The notes under the pieces are model-generated. The model saw only the letters and a list, made by a program, of their open reading frames with translations, was not told the origin of the DNA and searched no databases. This document shows, piece by piece, positions 9,400-18,615 of a DNA stretch of 64,000 nt. Origin of the DNA: Stentor roeselii. Lineage: Eukaryota; Ciliophora; Heterotrichea; Heterotrichida; Stentoridae. The number at the start of each line of letters is the position of its first letter. Position 1 is the first letter of the stretch. A program made the position numbers and the translations under genes. Location: positions 1 through 64,000 of the forward strand of contig RSEH01000254.1 of the NCBI GenBank assembly GCA_006503475.1, written 5' to 3'.

Positions 9400-10272
9400 A
9401 TGCTGTTAGCTTCAGGACTCTACTGTTTCACCAAGCTCGAACAAAGCAAGTTCACCGGGCGATATCAACTATTCCTAAGCCCCAATTCCTACAAATCATC
9501 AAACCTACAACACTACAAAAAATCTCTTCTTCTCTACCCAAAGAAAAGCGAATTATCTCCTTTATTCAAATCAACAAATCAAATCTGTTCTCTTCTAATC
9601 AACAGTTTCGGTTTAAACTACAACAACTTCACTCTAACCATTCTCGAATCAAACAAAACATCTGCAACGGTTCTTCCAGATGGTTCAATAGTGATCCATT
9701 CAGGTCTTTTCAATAAAATTTCAAATATCGACGAACTTGCTTTCATCATCGCTCATGAATTAAGCCATTACATTTTGAGACATTCAGAAGAAAAGTTAGG
9801 ATTTCGAATTGTTTTCGATATTTTTTATTTTTTTCTGAAAGTTTTTTTAGAAGTCAGTCATGATCAGCAAGAAAATGAGGAAGAAAGGAAGAAAAGAATA
9901 GAAAATGAGGAAAAACCTTATTTTTTTGAAGGGTTTCTTGGAGCTATGCTTGAATTTGAAGCTGATCGTTATTCTTTGATTGTGCTGGAAAATTCTATAT
10001 TTGATCCTTCTGTGGGAATCATGGTTTTGATGAAGTTTAAAACTTATCATTGGATTTATAATTTTTTATTTAGACAAAAGGCGAACCCTTTGAAAAGATT
10101 TAAAAGATTACAGAAATTAATTAGAATGGAAAGGGTTTATAGTGAAAGCTTTCAAGGGGATTTAGAAACTATTGATGAATTGAAGAATCGAGAGGTTTTT
10201 GATGGGATTGGAGATGGAGTTACGAAGGAAGAACTGCAGAATGAGTTTTTGATGGCTTTGAAATCGAATTAG
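9400..10272 (+). CDS. M48-family metallopeptidase, OMA1-like
   Basis: The 290-residue protein has the zinc motif HELSH (His119, Glu120, His123) within FIIAHELSHYILRH, preceded by the family's LPDGSIVIHSGLF strand. A second ligand motif, EFEADR (around Glu187), follows a hydrophobic segment. Spacing and the E-x-EADR form fit OMA1-type membrane peptidases, which cleave inner-membrane proteins under stress. A hydrophobic stretch at about 135-152 is the likely membrane segment. The N-terminus starts with a short hydrophobic piece, and no clear mitochondrial presequence can be judged by eye. Human OMA1 is longer (about 520), mainly at its N-terminus. ATG and TAG delimit it. Confidence 0.85.
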   Translation: MLLASGLYCFTKLEQSKFTGRYQLFLSPNSYKSSNLQHYKKSLLLYPKKSELSPLFKSTNQICSLLINSFGLNYNNFTLTILESNKTSATVLPDGSIVIHSGLFNKISNIDELAFIIAHELSHYILRHSEEKLGFRIVFDIFYFFLKVFLEVSHDQQENEEERKKRIENEEKPYFFEGFLGAMLEFEADRYSLIVLENSIFDPSVGIMVLMKFKTYHWIYNFLFRQKANPLKRFKRLQKLIRMERVYSESFQGDLETIDELKNREVFDGIGDGVTKEELQNEFLMALKSN

Positions 10273-10392
10273 TTTAATAGATTTATGATAAAATGATTCC
10301 CACCGAATTCTTATCTTAATTCCAATAATCTATACACATTCAAATCCTTCAACACAACCAAATATCTCTATTCAAACTAAACCTTCAATAAA

Positions 10393-10869
10393 ATGTTGAT
10401 TTTATTCTTGCTGCCCTTCTCACTCCTTGCTTCCTCAAGTTCAAGTTCCCTTTCCTTTTCCCTTCCAGATTTCCTAATAGGTTTCCAAGAAGGTATCCAA
10501 AACGACCCAAGCAATCCTTCAAACTGTGTAAAATCTTACAGTTCAGTATCATCAACAATTCTTCAAGTACTTGAAACATTCGAAACTCTCAACATTCACA
10601 CTTTATTTAACCTAATAAAAAACCTGAACGTTTTTTTCAATACCTTTGTGTCCTCTTACGACATATGCAACTATTCAACAATTGCAAGTCGTTACCTAGT
10701 AGACAGAGAAACATCTATTCTCAACCTTTTGATAAACATTTCAAACAACATCGGAAATTTCCTGGAATCCCTGAACTACTTAATAATGGCCTTGCGATAT
10801 AACGACGTTTACGGTACCGGCTTCTACCTGGCATCTTTAATTCGCTATGGTTTAGGAATATCTTTATAA
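10393..10869 (+). CDS. Small secreted or lumenal protein, unknown family
   Basis: The 158-residue product begins with a strong signal peptide (MLILFLLPFSLLASSSSS). The mature part starts around DFLIGFQEGIQ, carries two cysteines (in NCVKSY and YDICNY), several Asn-rich possible glycosylation sites (NYST, NISN) and long amphipathic helices, and ends YLASLIRYGLGISL. The ATG is the only one before the signal peptide. Its TAA stop (10867-10869) directly abuts the TAG stop of the convergent CFAP73 gene with no base between. I do not recognise the family; secretion or a place in the endomembrane system is inferred only from the signal peptide. Confidence 0.7.
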   Translation: MLILFLLPFSLLASSSSSSLSFSLPDFLIGFQEGIQNDPSNPSNCVKSYSSVSSTILQVLETFETLNIHTLFNLIKNLNVFFNTFVSSYDICNYSTIASRYLVDRETSILNLLINISNNIGNFLESLNYLIMALRYNDVYGTGFYLASLIRYGLGISL

Positions 10870-11886
10870 CTAGTTATTATTCCCTTCTTTCGATAAAACC
10901 TTCGCTATGTCCTTCGCGAAGACACTTTTTTGAACTACTTGTGGAAGGTCTTCAAAGACTTTTCGGAAATCAGTTAGATAAGCTTTGATGATTTTTAACT
11001 TTTCAATGACCTGGTCGAACTTTTTAGTGATATTTTCATCTTTATCGTCGTTTAGGAACTTTTGGTCACTAGGATGGTGAATTTTAAGTCCGTCTTTAGA
11101 CTCTTTACACCTGGAGTACAAGTTGTCAATAGCCCTGAATGTTGATTACATGAAAATATGACCGATTTCAACTTGTTTATAAACTGATTTCGCTGACATC
11201 TGCTCTAAAAGTTTAGTCAAGTCGATTCTTTTCGCTTCGATGTCCTCACATTGCTTGCTTCTCTGAGCAATGTCGATATTTAAAAGCATTATTTCGTTTT
11301 TCTTTCGAGTTTCTAAATGGTCCTTTGCTTTTCTCAGGTCACCGTTCATGTCTTCAAGAGTTTTTTGCTTTGCTTTTAGTTGTTGATTCGCGTTGCTTAA
11401 CTTTAGCTCCAGGCCGAGGATGTCGCTGATGTCGGTGTATTCTTCTGGGTATTTGTTTTTAACTGTTTCTAGGTATTCTTCGTAGACTTTCATTGCTTGA
11501 ACTGTTTGTTCTAAGTGGTTTGCCTTGTTTTTTAACTCGGATACTCGGTCTTGAAGCTCTTTTTTACGCTTTTGTTTTGCCTCGATTGCTTTGTTTTCTT
11601 CCTCGATTCGGTTTCGGGCTCTTTGTAATTTCGCTTCGTTCTCGTTTATTACTTTGGAGAATTCTACGAATTTCTCTTGGACTGCCAGGTCCCTAGCCCT
11701 TAACTCTTCTTCTTTATTGTTAAACATTTCAAGTCTCCGGGCTTCTTCATCCTTCTGCCTTTCAAATGCTTCCTGAACCTGGTACATAAGTCTCCTTTTA
11801 TCCTATCTAAACAATACCAACAATCGAGTAGCAGGAGAAACAGTGTCCATCTTGAGTTGCTTGAGGTTGTTATGAATACCTTTCAT
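10870..11886 (-). CDS. CFAP73: CFAP73/CCDC42-family ciliary coiled-coil protein, three exons
   Basis: Three exons (11886-11818, 11802-11150, 11134-10870) give 328 residues. The first exon ends in SPATRLL and the second begins DKRRLMYQVQEAFERQ; together they form the DUF4200 hallmark (P)TRLLEKRR.(M/L)..VQ.A...QK shared by CCDC42 and CFAP73 (Chlamydomonas FAP73/MIA2). The rest is coiled coil, and the third exon carries the conserved A(I)xNLYxRC motif. In other ciliates and algae these proteins form the MIA complex, which links inner arm dynein I1/f to regulation. The first ATG overlaps the stop of the upstream gene by one base; a second in-frame ATG 36 nt on (MDTVSPATRLL) could be the real start. 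CCDC42 is the other family member possible. Confidence 0.85.
11135..11149 (-). other. 15-nt intron 2 of CFAP73-like gene
   Basis: Sense GTAATCAACATTCAG, a CAG 3' end. Splicing joins IGHIFM to AIDNLYSRC; unspliced, the frame stops at once. Confidence 0.9.
11803..11817 (-). other. 15-nt intron 1 of CFAP73-like gene
   Basis: Sense GTATTGTTTAGATAG. It joins PATRLL to DKRRLMYQV, restoring the DUF4200 signature. Confidence 0.9.
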
Positions 11887-12578
11887 TAGTTAATAAGATT
11901 AGAATTTAATTGAACAAATGTTGAAATTTCTAAGTATTTTAACTGTTTTCTTCCAAAAGCCTCACAAAGTTCTTCATTTTCAGAGAAATCATAAGAATTA
12001 AACAAGACTTTCGAGTTGTTTCGAAGGTAAACCCGAAGTGATGACTCTAAAACTCCTAAAGTTTCTGCAGTTTTTAGACCTGTCAGGCGCTGAAGAGGCT
12101 CTGAGAACTGGTAAAGAGATTGAGCTGTGATGTCGACTGGGACTAGGGAACTTCCAGCGGATGAGGAGAGAAGGGGAATGGGCGGCTTTTGAGAAGTTGA
12201 TGATTTGTTGTGGTTGAACTTTTCACGCATTTTTACTAGGGTTGAAAGACGAGTCTCTTCTGGCTTTTCTGGCTTTTTAACTCGGCTGTTTTTCTCGTTT
12301 TTTTCGAGTTTTAAGAATTTACTTGGTCTGTCGGTTGACTCTGGTTTTTCGGGTCTTGTTCTTAAATCAGCAGAATTTATCACTAGTTCTGAAGAGTTCA
12401 TTGCAAGACTTGACTTTTTTATCGCTTTGCTTTGAATTTCTGATAACGACATGCTTGTCTTTTTTATTGCTATAGGATGGTCTGATGAGTCTAGGTCAAT
12501 TATTTCTTGGGAGTTTGATTGAGGACGGGAGTAAATTCTTGGAGTTGTTTTTTCGAAGTTTTTCATGAAGAGCTTCAT
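11886..12578 (-). CDS. Hypothetical protein with disordered basic N-terminal half
   Basis: The 230-residue product has a Ser/Lys/Glu-rich, probably disordered first 150 residues (for example VKKPEKPEETRLSTLVKMREKF) and a more ordered C-terminal part (SLYQFSEPLQRLTGLKTAETLG..LRVYLRNNSKVLFNSYDFSENEELCEAF). No domain recognised. Its TAA shares one base with the ATG of the CFAP73-like gene downstream (TAATG), and both run on the minus strand. ATG at the 5' end is in a clean A-rich context. The conserved-looking C-terminus may bind a partner; nothing more can be said. Confidence 0.65.
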   Translation of the reverse strand: MKLFMKNFEKTTPRIYSRPQSNSQEIIDLDSSDHPIAIKKTSMSLSEIQSKAIKKSSLAMNSSELVINSADLRTRPEKPESTDRPSKFLKLEKNEKNSRVKKPEKPEETRLSTLVKMREKFNHNKSSTSQKPPIPLLSSSAGSSLVPVDITAQSLYQFSEPLQRLTGLKTAETLGVLESSLRVYLRNNSKVLFNSYDFSENEELCEAFGRKQLKYLEISTFVQLNSNLIN

Positions 12579-12866
12579 TTTATAAAGCCCCCCTTGTTGG
12601 ATACGGATTTAATTTATTTCAAGTGCGGATTTTTATAGAATAATTATTTTCAAGAAAATGACTTTTTTCTTTATGTTAAGTTTTTTCTGATTTTTTTTAT
12701 ACTTTATGTTATTTTTAAGTTTTTTCATGTGAGAAGGTTTTGGAAATTAAGCATAAGATGGTATATAATGATTTGGATGTGTGGATTCAGCATAATTTGT
12801 GAGTTTATCGCTACTTAAACCTCATCCACCATAAAAACCTTAAAAAATCCAAACTAATCCAACTAA

Positions 12867-13664
12867 CTATAAAGGTAAAACAAAAGGAGTTCCAAGTACA
12901 GCACTTTTGACATAATACCACAAAAAATGCCCAGTAAACATCAAAGTCCCAACTTGTGAAATCAAAACGAAATACCCAGCAAGATAATAAAAAATCCTAA
13001 CCTTGACATAGCTTTTATTCAACTCCGTATAAGTATCAAGCCAGAACACAAAGCTCAAAATTCTAGAAACGCTCTGAGCAGCAATAAAATGTGAAGAAAA
13101 GCTTTCCAAGTCCTGCAAATTCTTAACTTTCCACAAAAGTGGAACAATAGCAAAAGTTTCCAAGACCATAGAAGTCATCCAGCAGGTATCAGTAAAAAAG
13201 TTCTTGTTTAACGTCGGGTGAACAAGAGCCGAAACAAAAAGAACAAAAGGAACAACTGTAAAAAAAATAGGGTCTTCTTTATTTAGCTTGATTTTATAAG
13301 CTAGAACTGAACTTTGAATAAAACTCACGATTTCTATCACCTGGTAAAGCCAATCACCTGTCTTGTCATTTGGAAGATATGACTCGTAAAGGAGAATTGA
13401 ACACATTCGGAAAAAGTAAAGAAGGGAGTAAAGGGAAAAGGTTATTTTTGATAAACCGGAATCTGATGTTTGAAGCTGGAGGAAAATTCCCAGGAAGGAG
13501 CAGGAGGAGAGAAGGGAGGATAATGTTAGTAAAAATGAGAAGTCTCCACTGGAAAAGCTCAGGTATATTAGAACTATTAGCACTAGGATGAATAGCCAGT
13601 ACTTTAGTTCAGGAGTTTTTGATAGTTTTTGAGGATTTTTCAACAGTTGGAGGAGTTTATTCAT
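12867..13664 (-). CDS. KDEL-receptor (ERD2)-like seven-TM protein
   Basis: The 265-residue protein has about seven hydrophobic segments and ERD2 family landmarks: FFRMCSILLYESYLPNDKTGDWLYQVIE, close to the receptor's R-x-x-x-x-L...YLPxDxTGDxxYQ region, and a helix with SRILSFVFWLDTY near the place of the family's (S)R.xYxxNW.R motif. ER-retention receptors bind C-terminal HDEL/KDEL signals in the Golgi and return escaped lumenal proteins. Length exceeds the usual 210-220 because of a 40-residue N-terminal extension with an extra hydrophobic segment, so it may be a divergent, ERD2-like rather than canonical receptor. ATG start; TAG stop. Confidence 0.75.
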   Translation of the reverse strand: MNKLLQLLKNPQKLSKTPELKYWLFILVLIVLIYLSFSSGDFSFLLTLSSLLSSCSFLGIFLQLQTSDSGLSKITFSLYSLLYFFRMCSILLYESYLPNDKTGDWLYQVIEIVSFIQSSVLAYKIKLNKEDPIFFTVVPFVLFVSALVHPTLNKNFFTDTCWMTSMVLETFAIVPLLWKVKNLQDLESFSSHFIAAQSVSRILSFVFWLDTYTELNKSYVKVRIFYYLAGYFVLISQVGTLMFTGHFLWYYVKSAVLGTPFVLPL

Positions 13665-13800
13665 TTTTATTAGAAGTGATTTTAATTGATTGAATGTTTA
13701 GAGGTTTTGATTAGATTTAAAGAAAGGTTGAATTTTAGTTAGAGAGTTAAGTGTTTAGAGTTAGTGAAGAATTTTGTGATTTTAGGAAATTTTGGTTATA

Positions 13801-15444
13801 ATGGAAATTCTTTTCGATTGCTTATCACAAGAGGTGGATTCAAGAGACTTACAATTAAATTTCTCTGAAAATCAGCAAAAATACGAAAAATTCGTATCTG
13901 GAGTTTATACAAACAGATTCCCTGACCTAACATTACTCTTTAATCTAACAGAAAAAGTAAGAAGAAGAGAAAACTTTGAAGAAGTTTTAAGTCTTTACGA
14001 TTCCAGAAATATGCCAAAGAGACTTTCCGAAGAGGCAAACAGAACAATCATAATAGACGACCCCCGGAAGTTAGTCCCTTCATTAAAAAAGTACCTCTAC
14101 ACCCCGCCCGTGATAAAATCAGCTCTAAAGCCTGAGTCTCAGTCATTATTGATAATAAATCCATATATTTCAACAATCGACCTTTTTTACACTTTTTGCA
14201 CTTTACCAAGTTTAAAAAATTTAAAGATTTTCACTTTTTGCAACATTGAATTCAAAAATGACGTCTTGCTCGTTCTTCTTACTCGAGGTATTGGATCATT
14301 GGTCAATCTTGAAACTTTGAATATATCAAATTGTCGAGTTCCGAAAAGAGAAAATGAAGGAAAATTAGTTCTTGCATTTGAAAGGATTAATCAAATCATG
14401 AGAAATTTCGTGTTGTCATTGCTTCAGCTTAAGAAAATAAAAGAAATTTGTCTTTTGAATAATAGTTTCTTGAAAAATTTATTGGAATTTTCGGGGGTCT
14501 TTAGTTACTTTACGGAAATTACGGGACTTCGAATTGGATCGAATAAGAAGAGAGAGATTGTTGAACCTAAACCTTCTTTTAGTGTGGTTTTTGATTGTAT
14601 TGCAATGAGTAATCGGTTTTTTGGGACTAATGTGGATTCTTTTCAGATTATTGAGGAATTGTATTGCAGAAATTTTGATGGACTTGCTTCTAGAGTAGGA
14701 TATCTTAAAGTACTTCATTTGAGGAAAGTTAGAAATATTTCATTTGAACTCTTCAAAAGCATCTGTTTATCTCCAAGTTTGGAAGACATAGACTTATCTT
14801 ACAATAACCTTTCGCATCAAATTTTTGAAAATATCAGAAAAAGTTCATCAAGCAACCTAAAAACATTACAACTTTCAGGAAATTCTTTCGAATCAATAAA
14901 TTTTTACGATTTAATAAACAAGATCCTTAACTTATTTCCATCTTTAGTCTCTCTTTCATTAGATGACAACAAAATGCAAGAATTCAGATCATCAAGAATA
15001 ATTCAACATTTAAATTTAAAGCATTTGGTTTTAGACCTTAATTCAATCGGAAGCTACTCAATTGAAATAATTCAAATTTTGATTCAAAATCTGAGAAGCC
15101 TCGAAATCATTTCAATGAAAGAATGCTTGATCAGGACTGACACTTTTCTGTGGATTCTCAATGAATGTCAAGGCACTAACATCAAGTTTAACTTGAGAAA
15201 TAATTTTATCCTTTGTGAAGACCCGAAAGGTGAAAAATATTCAACAAAAATTTATAATTTTTTAAAGGAAAATGAAACGAAAATATCAGGGTTTAAGGCA
15301 CTTAGAATAAACAGCAAAAATCTAGTGAAAAAATACAGAAACAAGACTTTGAATAGCAGTTTGTATGATCCATCTTCGTTAATCAATTTAGAAAAACTTT
15401 CAAGATTTTTAGGAAAGCATCGGTTGAAGCCTATTTTATACTAA
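13801..15444 (+). CDS. Leucine-rich-repeat protein
   Basis: I start it at the ATG at 13801, giving 547 residues; an upstream in-frame TTG is not a likely eukaryotic start. LRR units are seen as LVNLETLNISNCRV, YLKVLHLRKVRNISF, PSLEDIDLSYNNLS, SNLKTLQLSGNSF, PSLVSLSLDDNKM, LKHLVLDLNSIGS and LEIISMKECLI, with the long spacing (about 28-30) of RI-like repeats. The N-terminal 110 residues are not LRR. No signal peptide or TM, so it is likely cytoplasmic. Ciliates have many such proteins, and the partner cannot be guessed. Confidence 0.85.
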   Translation: MEILFDCLSQEVDSRDLQLNFSENQQKYEKFVSGVYTNRFPDLTLLFNLTEKVRRRENFEEVLSLYDSRNMPKRLSEEANRTIIIDDPRKLVPSLKKYLYTPPVIKSALKPESQSLLIINPYISTIDLFYTFCTLPSLKNLKIFTFCNIEFKNDVLLVLLTRGIGSLVNLETLNISNCRVPKRENEGKLVLAFERINQIMRNFVLSLLQLKKIKEICLLNNSFLKNLLEFSGVFSYFTEITGLRIGSNKKREIVEPKPSFSVVFDCIAMSNRFFGTNVDSFQIIEELYCRNFDGLASRVGYLKVLHLRKVRNISFELFKSICLSPSLEDIDLSYNNLSHQIFENIRKSSSSNLKTLQLSGNSFESINFYDLINKILNLFPSLVSLSLDDNKMQEFRSSRIIQHLNLKHLVLDLNSIGSYSIEIIQILIQNLRSLEIISMKECLIRTDTFLWILNECQGTNIKFNLRNNFILCEDPKGEKYSTKIYNFLKENETKISGFKALRINSKNLVKKYRNKTLNSSLYDPSSLINLEKLSRFLGKHRLKPILY

Positions 15445-15582
15445 AATTAACTTTTAATGATTTTTTACTGAAACATTAAGTTTTAGAAAATTTTTTACTT
15501 GTTTTAACTTCGTAATAAAAATTTTTAAGATTTATGATGAAAGTCTTGAGAATTATATTATTAATAGTGTTAAAGAATCACT

Positions 15583-16584
15583 ATGTCTAGTGTCAACTAC
15601 AAAATATGTGGGTACAGCAAGGTTCCTTTCGAAGGAGAAATCAATTCCTTACAATTAGTGGATAGGACAAAGTTTTTGCGGATATATGACAGTTCTTTTA
15701 CCTTAGAAATCGACTTTCCTGCTTGTGTGATTGACCAGATCCAGATAGGACTAATGAATTCTTCGAAAGTAATGATTTTTGGAAGGCATAAAATGCAAAA
15801 CAATAGAAAACTAATGATAGAAAAGGTTGAAAACGTAGATAAAGAATTAAGAGCAGTTGTTTATCACAGCAACAATTTCAAAAATGTAATGAATATTTAG
15901 TTTAAGCGGTCAGAGTTAACTAATCTGAACTTCAGCTTCACAAATCGAGAGAAATCTGCTTGTATATCACTAAACTATATCATTATTCTCAAGTCCCAAG
16001 AACCTTCCAAACTTCTCAGTCCAAAACATTCAAAACCCCTAAAGTCCAAATACGAGTTCATCGACCAAGACAACACCCGTCTAGATTTCCATTCCCACCA
16101 AGCCGAAGCCTTCAAAGATCCCGACTACCTAAAGTCCATCCCAAAAGAAAAATCAATTCTTCGCAGTCCCGAAAAGCCTTCATACTCTCCAAGGCCAATA
16201 ACATCATCTCACTCCTTTTCCGGAACTTCTTCCTCAAGACCTGGTTCATGGACAACCTCTCAATTTTACAAACCTGAAAAAGAAGAAAAGCTTATTCACA
16301 ACAACAGCTACGCCGGAATTTGTTCAGGAATCATTGTTTGGCTAAGAGTTTCAGGTAGTCATTTCGAGATTTACAATGAAATCTGTGAAGTTCTTGGAAT
16401 CGCTGTCTTAGAACAGCCAGAAGAACTTGTTGATTACTTTTTGTGTGATGAAGCTGATGAAGAAGTCAAGCAGTTGTCGCGGGTTTTTGAAAAGAAGGTC
16501 TTGAGGATTGAGTGGATTTTGGATTGTGTTGAAAAGAAAGTAAAATCGGGTGTTAATGACTTTTTGATTAGTTTTAATGATTAG
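15583..16584 (+). CDS. BRCT-domain protein, two exons
   Basis: Exons 15583-15885 and 15901-16584 join across a 15-nt intron to give 328 residues. Without splicing only a 105-residue frame is seen, and the second exon has no ATG. The N-terminal 100 residues have a beta-rich look with no known family. The middle (about 140-240) is Ser/Pro-rich and disordered (ILRSPEKPSYSPRPITSS). The C-terminus is a BRCT domain: AGICSGIIVWLRVSGSHFEI for strand 1 and helix 1, and RIEWILDCVEKK with the hallmark W...C near the end. BRCT proteins act in DNA repair or checkpoint scaffolding, usually in the nucleus. Only one BRCT is visible. Confidence 0.8.
15886..15900 (+). other. 15-nt intron in BRCT gene
   Basis: GTAATGAATATTTAG. 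It joins NNFKN to FKRSELTNLNF and opens a 228-codon second exon. Confidence 0.88.
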
Positions 16585-16646
16585 GATTTGGGTTGTTGTG
16601 GATTTTTTAGATACAGAGTTAAGTAGGGAGTTGAATTTGAGGTTTT

Positions 16647-18434
16647 TTAGGGTAATTCGTCTGATGGGCTTCTTTTTGAACCGCATGCGTGGAAGAGACC
16701 TTTGTTAAATGCGACTTTTCCTCGTAAATAAACGATTTCAACTTTACCGAATAAGATGTGTCCTTCGAAAATGTTGGATTTTTCACGGTCGTCTTTTGAG
16801 AAGGGGTCCCAAATTATGAGATCGGCGAATGCACCTCGTTGAATACGGCCTCTCTTCTCGAGGTGTAAGATCTGAGATGGTTGAAGGGACATCCATTTGA
16901 ATAATCGAGGGAGGGTCAAGAGCGCTCTGGTTGAAAATCTGCTGAACTGAGAAGTCCAGACCGCCTGCAAACTGAAACCTGAACAGTTTATACCAGGCAG
17001 GGCATTCAAAAAGTTACCAGTTTCTCCTGCTTTTAACTCTGATGAAATCTTTGAATGATTTGATGAGATCACTTGAACTGATCTTAATTTCACTAAGTCC
17101 CAGGTCAGTTCGAAGTTTGATGAATCTCTTATTGGCGGGTGGCATTTGAATCTTGTGTCTTTTGGCTTTACTGAATCTGATGAGAAGTATAAGTGACTTG
17201 CTGGTAGTTCACAACTAATAAACCTAAACGATTCAAAAGCCCTCCTAACCAAATTAATCGCAGTAGCCGAGCTAATTCCCTGAAAATGTACAGAAATTTC
17301 CTTAAACCCACAACTAAGCACTTTGGAAATTCCCCTAACTTCCCAATTTTCCGGACAATTCGCAAGATAAGCTGTATAATCCGCGAATTTTTCCGAATCA
17401 CTAAAAGAAGTTAAAACCTTCAACTGAGGTTTAACCGCCTTTAAAGGACTTCCAGGTTCAGTCGACGCAAAGCTACTAAAAAGTGACTCTCCATTAAACC
17501 TATAAGATTTTTCCTCTGCATTAATAACACTTCTCCTTCTAGAAGCGTTTTCCGTGACTTTTTTATCAAGTTCATCAAAAAGTGTAGAAGAATGTACATG
17601 AAAGTGATAATTCGAATGATGTTGCTTGCAAGGTGGAGAGTCTGAAGGGTCTGAATGTGTGATGATCTCATCGCCGCCCTTTGAATGAAGATTAGGAGTG
17701 ATGAGAAGGTCCTCGCCGATGATATCAGGGACGACTTCGAAGAGAGAAACTGTTCTTTTAGGCAGAGGCAATTCAGAACTAGAAGACTCTGAGTCTGACC
17801 CTGCCTCAAAAGCATCTGCCCAGATATTCAGCCTTGATTGAACCGCGTCGGTCACATGTTCCCAGCAGTCCTTTAACCGATTCGGCGAGTTCAACATCAT
17901 CAAACGAGTTTCAGGTAAAGTCGGGTCAATGAAAATGCATTTTTTTTGACTTAGGTTTAAAGTCTTTAAATGTTGAAGGTCTTGAAGAGACTTTCCTAAA
18001 GCACTTGGTTTGAATAAATAAGTTTTTATTGCGAAGTAATCGTCGAATGAAGAAAGTTCGATTGAGTCGTCAATGGTTTTTAGAAGACCTATGTCGCTGT
18101 AAAGGTGGTCGAAGTGAAGGGTTTGGTTGGAGTAAAGACTTTCCTCGAGTAGACTGAAGGTCACTCCTCCGGAAATCGCTGATTTTGAATAAGATTCAAG
18201 TGACTCGTATTCAATTCGCACGTTTAAGTCGATTAGCCCTGGAGATATGTAGTAGTTGGAAAAATCATGAAGGTTCTGGTAATGGTTTTTTATGGTTTCG
18301 TAAGTGATGTGGTCTGAGAGGCTTAGGATTTGAATGTCGCTGATGATTTCACCTGATATTGAAATCACTCCTGATATTGGGTGGGTGGTACCTGGAATTG
18401 TTATAAAGTTGCTGAATAATGAGAAGGTTTCCAT
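16647..18434 (-). CDS. Allantoinase-like amidohydrolase lacking catalytic residues
   Basis: The 595-residue protein follows the allantoinase/dihydropyrimidinase layout: N-terminal beta domain, YYISPGLIDLNVRIE, AIKTYLF with the carboxylysine-type Lys, LPASHLYFSS, FKCHPPIRD (allantoinase KCAPPIRD), VISSNHSKISSELK (SDHSPC..ELK), GNFLNALPGI and RGRIQRGAFADLIIWDP. However the metal motif HxH after PGLID is NVR, the VHAE-type His is lost (CIFIDPTLPE), and the SDHS Asp is Asn. A Ser-rich insertion of about 120 residues (GSDSESSSSELPLP and onward) splits the barrel. It is probably a non-catalytic relative with a structural or regulatory role, like CRMP relatives of dihydropyrimidinase; that role is inference. 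It runs convergent to the BRCT gene. Confidence 0.8.
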   Translation of the reverse strand: METFSLFSNFITIPGTTHPISGVISISGEIISDIQILSLSDHITYETIKNHYQNLHDFSNYYISPGLIDLNVRIEYESLESYSKSAISGGVTFSLLEESLYSNQTLHFDHLYSDIGLLKTIDDSIELSSFDDYFAIKTYLFKPSALGKSLQDLQHLKTLNLSQKKCIFIDPTLPETRLMMLNSPNRLKDCWEHVTDAVQSRLNIWADAFEAGSDSESSSSELPLPKRTVSLFEVVPDIIGEDLLITPNLHSKGGDEIITHSDPSDSPPCKQHHSNYHFHVHSSTLFDELDKKVTENASRRRSVINAEEKSYRFNGESLFSSFASTEPGSPLKAVKPQLKVLTSFSDSEKFADYTAYLANCPENWEVRGISKVLSCGFKEISVHFQGISSATAINLVRRAFESFRFISCELPASHLYFSSDSVKPKDTRFKCHPPIRDSSNFELTWDLVKLRSVQVISSNHSKISSELKAGETGNFLNALPGINCSGFSLQAVWTSQFSRFSTRALLTLPRLFKWMSLQPSQILHLEKRGRIQRGAFADLIIWDPFSKDDREKSNIFEGHILFGKVEIVYLRGKVAFNKGLFHACGSKRSPSDELP

Positions 18435-18615
18435 TGTTTATTCATATTTTTAGAGTTTTAGGTGGAATTTAAATGATAGGACTTACTGGATCCAATCGCT
18501 TTAAACTCTCTTTGATCTTCAGTCTCTTATATTTAAAAATCTTTTAAAACTTTCTGATAATAAAAATCTTCGAAATTTAAACCTTTTCTAAATTTTCTCT
18601 AAAAACCTTAATAAA

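Noticed and set aside
9072-9401. 109-codon minus-strand frame between kinase and OMA1-like genes
   Set aside because: It runs through the divergent promoter and the 9-nt repeat (giving a KPFKPFKP tail) and starts in the CATG shared with the OMA1 start codon; low-complexity and no motif.
15960-16277. 105-codon plus-strand frame
   Set aside because: Wrong frame of BRCT exon 2, which continues in another frame to 16584 with a recognisable domain.
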